Positions 56,898 to 64,000 of a stretch of DNA of 64,000 nt are shown here, piece by piece. The stretch spans positions 41,680,758-41,744,757 of the forward strand of contig OX235277.1 of assembly GCA_944472155.2 (NCBI GenBank), written 5' to 3'. Each line of letters starts with the position of its first letter. Within the stretch, counting starts at the first letter, position 1. The position numbers and the translations under genes were made by a program. The DNA comes from Trichobilharzia szidati (Eukaryota; Platyhelminthes; Trematoda; Strigeidida; Schistosomatidae). Under the pieces are notes generated by a model. It saw nothing but the letters and a program-made list of their open reading frames with translations. It did no database searches and was not told the DNA's origin.

Positions 56898-57945
56898 TAA
56901 TGTTTTAATGCGAACAATGTGTGTACATGTGTTAAGTTTATAACAACATCGCATTTGTTTATGCTGGGTTTTTTTGTTATATGACAAGAAATACAATACA
57001 TACACAGCTGTTAAGTGTTATCTGGATAAACAAAAAGAGTAGCCTGTACAGATATTAGTGCCTTGTATTTTCCTAACTAATGACGGTTTATTACCACATA
57101 CTACAGTTTAGTTAGCAACTATTAGTAGAAGCAGTTGTTTGAGTTAGTTCTTTGGCAGAGGAACAAGATCAGTGTGTTAACAGATGATACTGATGTGTAC
57201 CAAAGACTTATTGTTCCGGCTGAACAATGTTCTGTACTGTCAAATTGAAGGGCTCACTATGGGAAGTCTACTGGATCCGATTCTGTCAGATATTTTTAAG
57301 TGCAACCTCGAAAAAACAAGAATGAAGTCCACAATCGGTCAGACAGACTTCTATACCAGGTATGTCGATGACACGTTTGTCATTTGTGATTGTTTCAGTG
57401 ATGCATCTTAAATATTAAACGTCCGGAACAGTGCTCATACTAATATAAAGTTTACAATGCAGTGTGAAAATGAGGACAAGTTGATCTTGGTATCCAACGG
57501 GATGTAGATGGTAAAATCGTAAAGTACATCTAAAGAAAAGAGGCCTGAAGAGCGATTTATCTGAACTTCAAAAGCGTCTGCCCTATAAGCTAAAAAAAGG
57601 GATTAATTAGAACATTGCTTGGTCGTGTAAGAAAGCGTGATAATGGTTACCCACAGAAGTTCATCGACAAACATGGAGAACGTGGTGTTGACAAGGTGAA
57701 GTACAACAGAGTAGAGAAAAAGCCCATCTTTCTACAGTTTGCCTTCAAAGATGATGATACCTGTAGTAGAATAAAATGCAGATTGAACGCTAACCTAAAT
57801 ATAAATTATTCAGCCGCTAAAGTTGTATGGGTTTATCAAACGACCAATTGTTTAAGACTGTCAGAAGTGGACAAACTCCCACCTCATGTTACCTCCAACT
57901 GCGTCTAACAAATTTATGTGTACAGGGCAAAGTACAGAGATAAGA

Positions 57946-58280
57946 TTGGTTACAGGATTTCATCACGAACTGACATTGGTTAGAGAACCATTGGAAAACC
58001 TGGGACATTGGCTAGCGATTGCGCTATATCGTGAATTGGCAGAAGTTAGAATTCATGGGCCATTGGATCGGGTCTCAGTGGCTTAATGGTATACGAGCTC
58101 GCCTTGTAACCAGAAGGTCCTGGATTCGAACCCCGGTGGGTGTGTACTGATGAAGAGTCCCAAACTAGGACGAAACAGCTGTCCAGTACTCCCAGGTTTT
58201 CCAATGGTTCTCTAACCAATGTCAGTTCATGATGAAATCCTGTAACCAACCAATCGAATTCCTACAAACCAATACTTGAA
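57946..58280 (+). mobile_element. SM-alpha-like hammerhead SINE (335 bp) with 13-bp TSD
   Basis: Perfect direct repeat tacagagataaga (57933-57945, 58281-58293). The first ~60 bp (ggttacaggatttcatca ... gaaaacctggg) are the reverse complement of the last ~60 bp. A box tggcttaatgg (58079-58089), B box ggattcgaacc (58122-58132), then the ribozyme-like block. This is the cleanest unit for defining the element's ends. Confidence 0.9.
58144..58189 (+). ncRNA. Hammerhead-like block of the SINE (C3 mutated)
   Basis: GTACTG (58144-58149) pairs with CAGTAC (58184-58189), 6 of 6; stem II GTCC/GGAC encloses CAAACTA; GAAA 58172-58175; short stem III CAG/CTG; GTC cleavage triplet. The core is ATGAAGA: U4, G5, A6, G8 and A9 match CUGANGA, but C3 is A, which breaks the C3-G8 pair. 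Predicted inactive. Confidence 0.7.
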
Positions 58281-58500
58281 TACAGAGATAAGAGTTATTT
58301 TTCACGTTTCTGAACATATACCAAAGAACCCGAGACTAAATGGCTCACAGACATTACACAGTGCGATTGCTTACCACCTATTAGACACTGACCATGTTGT
58401 GGACAATCTGAAGGTGTTGAAAATAATCAACAGGCAAAAGATTAGGACCGAATTTATGTACCCAGAAAGCGACAGCGGGGAATCATGAACAGCTTTGGTG

Positions 58501-59159
58501 ATCACACAGTATACAAATTTTACTATACCATCTTCTATACTGTTTAGAAAATTGTATTTTTTAACCTAAACATGACTAACCCTACCACCTCCTCTTTTGG
58601 CTGTTTTATAAAAACATATTTTATGTGGTTCCGTAAACTTTTATCTATGATACTCTTTCTAGTTAAACTTTTTTTCTGCCCATAAAAATCTATTAAACTG
58701 CGTTTTTGTGTTCTCAAGCCTGTTCATCTAATTTTTCTCTAAATAGTCAATCCTTTTCCCTTATCTTATTCTTAGTTCCTAACAATTACCCCTTGTCACC
58801 CTGGAAGAAGTATGTTCAAATCTTTAATGTAATTTATAGCTTCCTGTATTGTTCAGATTGTAACCAGTCGAGACAAACCCTCGAAATAATAAAAGATGGG
58901 CTCATACTATCATCCTGGTAAATTTGTCGTTCTTATTTTGTTCAAGTAACAGTTTCCTTGGAGTGAAGTCACTAGTGCTGACGGCTGGAAGCTAACAAAC
59001 TTCTTAACTAATCAGCATCAGCTAGAAATAATGTTGACAGTTTTCACGTGATCATATAAACTAGCGTTTTGATCATACGATCGTCTAACTCCTTAGCTTA
59101 GCTTCCTCCTAACTTGGTTACAAAGTTACACCCTCACTTTACATCTTTCTTTTGTGTTA
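58501..59159. other. Unassigned AT-rich sequence
   Basis: Possibly 3' UTR of the preceding PLE. Short frames without family text. Confidence 0.35.
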
Positions 59160-59375
59160 CCAGTAGAACGCAGGGCTTCAAGCTACAGCTATGAGATTTC
59201 AGTGGTGTTTGTGTTTTTACTGGGTGGTGTTTCTAGTCTCACGTCCAGTCCTTGCTCTTTGCCGGACTTGCTACCAGCTTAGCGAGGTTAAGGAGTGAAC
59301 CAGCTGGAGATCGAACCTCAGACCACATGAATGTTTGGTGAGCTTCCTACTACCGCACCACTGACTCGTTAGTTG
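59160..59375 (-). repeat. tRNA-derived SINE with RTE-like 3' tail (SINE-B)
   Basis: Minus strand: head 'cgagtcagtggtgcggtagt', B box 'tgaggttcgatctcc', body 'tccttaacctcgctaagctg', 3' end 'agcttgaagccctgcgttct' then 'actggtaacacaaaag', the same order as the RTE end (ttgaagccctatgttccact). Confidence 0.75.
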
Positions 59376-59446
59376 ACCCCAACACTATCCAGTTAATGAG
59401 GTAAGAATATTGCGCTTACGTACATTTAATTAACTGTATTTAGACT

Positions 59447-59944
59447 NNNNNNNNNNNNNNNNNNNNNNNNNNNNNNNNNNNNNNNNNNNNNNNNNNNNNN
59501 NNNNNNNNNNNNNNNNNNNNNNNNNNNNNNNNNNNNNNNNNNNNNNNNNNNNNNNNNNNNNNNNNNNNNNNNNNNNNNNNNNNNNNNNNNNNNNNNNNNN
59601 NNNNNNNNNNNNNNNNNNNNNNNNNNNNNNNNNNNNNNNNNNNNNNNNNNNNNNNNNNNNNNNNNNNNNNNNNNNNNNNNNNNNNNNNNNNNNNNNNNNN
59701 NNNNNNNNNNNNNNNNNNNNNNNNNNNNNNNNNNNNNNNNNNNNNNNNNNNNNNNNNNNNNNNNNNNNNNNNNNNNNNNNNNNNNNNNNNNNNNNNNNNN
59801 NNNNNNNNNNNNNNNNNNNNNNNNNNNNNNNNNNNNNNNNNNNNNNNNNNNNNNNNNNNNNNNNNNNNNNNNNNNNNNNNNNNNNNNNNNNNNNNNNNNN
59901 NNNNNNNNNNNNNNNNNNNNNNNNNNNNNNNNNNNNNNNNNNNN
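59447..59944. other. Assembly gap (N)
   Basis: 498 Ns. The repeat arm resumes right after it with 'aactgact', where the left arm has 'agtcagctagttagttag', so the missing sequence may include a (CTAA)n array. Confidence 1.
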
Positions 59945-61745
59945 AACTGACTTTTTTATGTTTCTGGTTAATCATCTGAATGTACAAGGCAATAACTAAG
60001 TGGTTTTCGCATAAACAAACCGCTAGCCAATATTGTACGAATATTACTCTTAATTCACCCCCTTTGTTTATCATAAAAGCACTGTCATCAATATTAATGA
60101 CAGAAAAGCTAAAAGCATAAAGGCAATCTGCTTCCGCCATAGTATGGTTTCCTCTGTTTAGTCATCGTCTCCCGTGGTATGTATGACGTAGTTAACAAGT
60201 CATCCAGGTATCATGTCGTCATTTCAATTTGCGCTAATTACCTCAAACAGTTATCTCCTTTTTATAAGCTTTCGTAAATCAAGGTAAAACAGACTATTGT
60301 GACAGCATATACTACTGCTGATTGATAAAAGTAGCTGGAAACCACTCATTTTGAAAAAACAGTGACTACTGACTGAATTTAAGGGTGTCGGTGAAGCTCG
60401 CCAACCACGCGGCAAATCTAAGTACGATTTGCACCAATGTGCGGCAGTTCAAGTCGCCACACTCCATGTAGCACACAAAGCAAGAGAAGAAAGTAGAAGA
60501 ACTGCATAATATAGACAGTAAACAGAGGTGAGAGACAAAGGTATAGTAATAACGAAGAACAAAACAGTTTCATTGGAAATCATAAGTCACAAGGAGTGTA
60601 TGCATCTGCACTAGCTACTGAGAACGATTTTGAGCCATGTCACCAATTGTTTCCAATCATTGACTTTTACCGTCCGAGGACCCCAACCAGGAAGTCTCCA
60701 TCTTCCTACGTGGCTGTTTAAAGTAACTGTTGTGTATTTCATTGACTGGTAGCCATGTTTTTGTTTGATCGCCACTATCTAGCTCTTTTCCAGCCTGGCC
60801 CTATATCAGCTAACATTGCCCATTGTCGAGGAAGGCGACGACTATGCATACGTAACACATGTCCTAACCATCTCAGTCGATGTAATTTCACAGCTTCCTC
60901 GATTGATCTCTCCTCCTTACCTAAAGCTCGACGGCTTACCTCAATATTGCTCACCTTATTATACCACGTCTCACGGGAAATAGAACGCAGGGACCTATAA
61001 TCGAAGACAGCTAATCTTTTCATGCCTTCCACTCTCAATGGCCAGGTCTCACAGTCATAAAGGAGGACGAAACAAACTGCTGAGCAGTACACACGTTCAT
61101 CGGTCGACAGACAGCCGGATATCGCGTCTACGCCAGAGACGGCGTAAACTGGCATATGCGAAACTAGCCCTCTGTATCCGTGCTGAGATTTCGTCAGAGA
61201 TCAACCCGTTGGCACTGGCTGATGGTACTTCCCAAATAAGTGAAGTGGTCAACACGCTCCACCAACCACTTCACTCCCTATTTCTAAACTAGGAGTCAGT
61301 GTAGTCCAATCCTGTAACATCATCTTACATTTGGCGGGAGCGAATCGCATGCCAAACATTCGTAGATTGCAGCTCAAGGTGTTCAGAAGACTCTGCATTT
61401 TGTCAGCGTCCTCGCCTAGAAGGACTATATCTTCTGCATATTCTAAGTCAACGAGATTATTCCCTGGTAGCAAGTCAATCCCTGAGTCTCTGAAGTGAGT
61501 TAGGGTTAAGTCCATTAGTGCACCTATGATGAAATTGAATAGAAATGGGGATAATGGGCATCCATGATGGACGCCCTAGTCGTCACCACTTCAGATGACA
61601 ACTCGCCGTAAGCCAGTGCATTGTTATAACTCGCTCAGTTTACTATGTTCTGTTTGAAACGCAGTGGAAAGTTTTCGAAAATTCAAGAAAGTGTACCCAT
61701 CCAGACATTGAAATAAGAACAAGCAGTTCAGCGAAGAGTCTCTTT
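59945..61745 (-). repeat. Right arm of the large inverted repeat, split by a LINE
   Basis: 59945-60440 and 61625-61745 together match 56235-56890 in reverse. The LINE at 60441-61624 lies between parts that are contiguous in the left arm (gcgagttacaacaattcact). Confidence 0.85.
60441..61624 (-). mobile_element. Non-LTR retrotransposon, RT C-terminal half
   Basis: Minus-strand text: GCPLSPFLFNFIIGALMDLT (motif B region), LVDLEYAEDIVLLGEDADKM (catalytic box, with YADD as YAED, which loses the first aspartate), CNLRMFGMRFAPAKCKMMLQ, TPSLEIGSEVV, then LLYDCETWPLRVEGMKRLAV, FDYRSLRSISRETWYNKVSN, LHRLRWLGHVLRMHSRRLPR. This LINE family is distinct from the RTE and CR1 copies above. 5'-truncated. Its lower divergence and insertion into an arm suggest a later arrival. 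Confidence 0.82.
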
Positions 61746-61800
61746 CCGATGAATTCGCTCATGGCATGGCTGGAGAATCGCAACTACATTTAATTATTTT

Positions 61801-62208
61801 CCACAGGATTTCATCATTGGCTGACGTTGGTTAGAGGACCATTGGGAAACCATTTGGGAGTTCTGCCAGACAGCCAGCTGTTTCGTCAGCCTAGTTTGTG
61901 TCTCTTCAATCATGGTTAGAACCCAGGACCTTCCAACTACAAGTTGACCTCTTAAACCATTCATCAGCCACTGGGACCCGATCCAATGGTCTGGCCGTGA
62001 ATTCCAACTTCTGCCAATTCACGATAAAGCACGATCAGTAGCTAATAGCATCGGCGAGTATCTTTCATTATGCCCAACCTTCTGAAGATTCCCAAACTAG
62101 GACGAAACAGTTATCCATTACTCCCAAGTGTTCTAATGGTTCTCTAACCGATGTCAGTTCATAATGAAATCCCATAACCAATTATATCCCCGCAAACCAA
62201 CACTTGAA
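61801..62208. mobile_element. SM-alpha-like SINE, inverted dimer with ~10-bp TSD
   Basis: Direct repeat taattatttt (61791-61800, 62209-62218). A minus-oriented unit (61801-62085: B-box relic 'gggttctaacca', A box 'tggctgatg', relic of GAAACAG...GTCTGGCAG) is joined to a plus-oriented 3' end (62086-62208: gaagattcccaaactaggac, gaaacagttatcc, caaaccaacacttgaa). Confidence 0.8.
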
Positions 62209-62469
62209 TAATTATTTTTGTATGTGGGTGTAAATTCAGCCTGGCAAACACAGCACAAGAATAAAAACTAGTTTTGAGTAGTGTTTACACAGTCAAAATA
62301 TTTCAACCTAGTGATGATTAATTCAGTTGTAACTATGAAGTTTGAAGATGAGTAAGTTTCGACTGAAGGTTGCGTAACCCGAAAAAATTTCGGAAAAATT
62401 CGGTGTTAATGAAGTTGTTGAGATAATAGTATCGAACTACATTATGTAATAGGTCAGCAGAGTGAACAA
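62209..62469. other. Short unassigned stretch
   Basis: AT-rich, nothing recognised. Confidence 0.3.
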
Positions 62470-62775
62470 ACGGTTAGTTAAGAAGGTGATGTTAATAAAT
62501 GTCATACGAGAAATCAAAAAGGATATTATTCATTAGAATGCAAAGAATATGCACCGAAGACACACTTGATGAAGAAGAAGGAAAGTTGACACAAACTCTG
62601 GTTGATGATAATTATCCAGACAAGTTCATTAGGAGATATAAAGTAGTCAGAACACCAAGACCCATTCTCCAACTCGCCCCTAAGAAAGACGTGTACATCA
62701 AGCTGCCCTATATGGGTGATCACAGCAGCTTGACAGCCAGACACAGATTGAATACTGTGGTTAAAAAGATGATTA
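62470..62775 (+). mobile_element. PLE linker fragment (family B-like)
   Basis: The frame LTQTLVDDNYPDKFIRRYKV, KKDVYIKLPYMGDHSSLTAR matches the PLE linker (NGYPQKFIDKHG, KKPIFLQFAFKDDD). It joins tail to tail with a minus-strand PLE at ~62775. Confidence 0.7.
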
Positions 62776-64000
62776 TATTATCCCGTCCCATTGTATGAAT
62801 GTGTGTAGATGCATCTAGCGCTATAGCTGAGCTACGCTTCAGATCTCTAGTCTTATTAGGGTTAAATAATCTAAATTTCGCTAGGCGTTTGTACTCCACT
62901 AATCTGATTTAACCCGTTCTACCACTTTGACCTATGTATTTGACCTGACATTCATTTCAGAGTATTAGGTAAACTAAATTGTTTTGTTTAGTGGTCTCCA
63001 CTCTTGTTTTTGTATTGTTAAGAATTCACCGTAAGGTTCCCGAGGTTCCTTCTTTGTATGGAAGTACTGAGAATTTAAATTCCTTATTGTTGGTGTTGTC
63101 GTCATCCTGTGCATGTTTCACATGCATTTTGTCATTAATATTATTACTATTATCACTATCACTGCTATTATTATTTACTTTATTTTTACATTTCCCTACA
63201 TACTTCCTGATTAATTTATCAGGGTAGCTATTAAGTTTCAAAGCCTTCTCTTATTCGCCTCACTTCCTGTCTTCGATTTTCCCTGGTACTACTTAGTTTT
63301 TGTGCTCTATCATTCAAACATCTTACCAATCCTGCTTCCACTGACATAGGATGGGATGATCGGAAGTCCAAATATCTGTTTGAACTTAGCCCTAAGTTCC
63401 TATTGTAATGAAGACGTTGGCGATTTGAACCGATAAATACTATGTATTCGTTTTAACTTTAAATCCAAAACACCAGTATTCCTTGAACGAAATTATATTG
63501 TTTGGCAATTAAAGCGAGACAAAATACAAAGTCTACAAACAAATGTTAAGTACAAATGAAGTTATAAAGTACTTTTATTCGTATTTGTTCCCGTCTTCAT
63601 TCAACTTGCAAGCGATCGAACCATTCGCGCCTTCGAGTTGTCCACCAATGGCTGCCAGTTCCAATAAACAAACGTTCAATGTTCACGTCCATTGACAATA
63701 TGTGTGTCGGTTTTATGTAAACACTAGTGTTTAACTTCTCATCTTCTTTCCATTTTACTCTACCATCTAGCATTGGAAACTTCCCTTCGTGACTTTTCAG
63801 TTCATAAGTGAATTGAATTGCCTCCACCTTCGAGTTGATGTGTCCAAAGTACAGTGAATGTATCATCTACATACCTCCAATATACTTTTGGAGTGGGTCT
63901 GAACGTTTCAACGTTTCTACTACCCCCCCCTTCCCACGACAAACAGGAAAGAATCAAGAAAACTAAAAAATAAAAGTTTCAAAGTTGTGTGATTATAACT
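62776..64000 (-). mobile_element. PLE family A, RT to GIY-YIG, with inverted 5' arm
   Basis: Minus-strand order: inverted arm from ~63925 to the window end (tttcaaagttgtgtgattat), RT IHSLYFGHINSKVEAIQFTY, ELKSHEGKFPMLDGRVKWKE, DEKLNTSVYIKPTHI, linker KLNSYPDKLIRKYVGKCKNK, VNNNSSDSDNSNNINDK (N/D-rich), KEFKFSVLPYKEGTSGTLR, then decayed GIY-YIG. Same arm/RT junction as at ~55200. Confidence 0.82.

Larger units (their letters stand above)
57120..58500 (+). mobile_element. PLE family B, RT and GIY-YIG, interrupted by a SINE
   Basis: RT: MCTKDLLFRLNNVLYCQIEG, LTMGSLLDPILSDIFKCNLE (motif B with P to L), FYTRYVDDTFVICDCFSDAS (catalytic DD intact), then a stop; linker NGYPQKFIDKHGERGVDKVK, KKPIFLQFAFKDDDTCSRIK; VYQTTNCLRLSEVDKLPPHV. 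The GIY-YIG finger is broken by the SINE insertion (57946-58280) and resumes TEIRVIFHVSEHIPKNPRLN, AYHLLDTDHVVDNLKVLKII. Pseudogene. Confidence 0.88.

Overview
The window is eukaryotic intergenic DNA made almost entirely of retroelements. Many families here resemble those known from blood flukes (digenean trematodes, Schistosomatidae such as Schistosoma or Trichobilharzia): AT-rich sequence, RTE-like LINEs with (AAT)n tails, CR1/SR1-like LINEs, Penelope-like elements (PLEs) with GIY-YIG endonuclease domains, and a tRNA-promoter repeat that looks like the schistosome SM-alpha hammerhead SINE. The taxon is an inference from element types only. I see no host protein-coding gene, no rRNA and no convincing functional tRNA gene. 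Almost every long reading frame is a decayed piece of a reverse transcriptase, a PLE linker/GIY-YIG domain, a Gag-like protein, or a translated microsatellite.

Layout. 1-9.7 kb: mixed RTE, PLE and SINE fragments, including a Gag-like remnant (2.8-3.3 kb) and a PLE nested in an RTE tail (5.9-7.7 kb). 9.7-20.2 kb and 20.7-32.6 kb: two tandem copies, A and B, of an ~11 kb segment separated by an assembly gap. Each holds RTE, PLE, CR1, SINE, PLE, a (CTAT)n tract, PLE, CR1 and SINE in the same order. Copy B has three insertions missing from A: a 353-bp hammerhead foldback element, a PLE piece and an RTE piece, each with a target-site duplication (TSD). Copy A has one SINE missing from B. 33-40 kb: a fairly long PLE, then a ~1.2 kb tandem duplication of RTE pieces with a PLE inserted (13-bp TSD). 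40-53 kb: hammerhead SINEs, PLEs and two RTEs. 53.4-64 kb: a (CTAA)n tract abutting a PLE, a large inverted repeat (56.2-61.7 kb) around a PLE and a second gap, and an inserted LINE.

Main theme: hammerhead ribozymes. On the minus strand at 23605-23649 and 41711-41759 I can fold hammerheads with every core residue intact. A near-copy lies on the plus strand at 23710-23754. Degenerate relatives sit at about 1 kb, in the many SM-alpha-like SINE copies and in PLE terminal repeats. The PLEs and the hammerhead SINEs share a structural habit: their 3' end is repeated in inverted orientation at their 5' end. Three of the best bounded insertions (one PLE, two hammerhead SINEs), plus the foldback element, have 13-bp TSDs. 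This suggests, as inference, that PLE machinery mobilises the ribozyme-bearing SINEs. A second SINE type carries a 3' tail matching the local RTE, so two LINE/SINE-type partnerships may coexist here.
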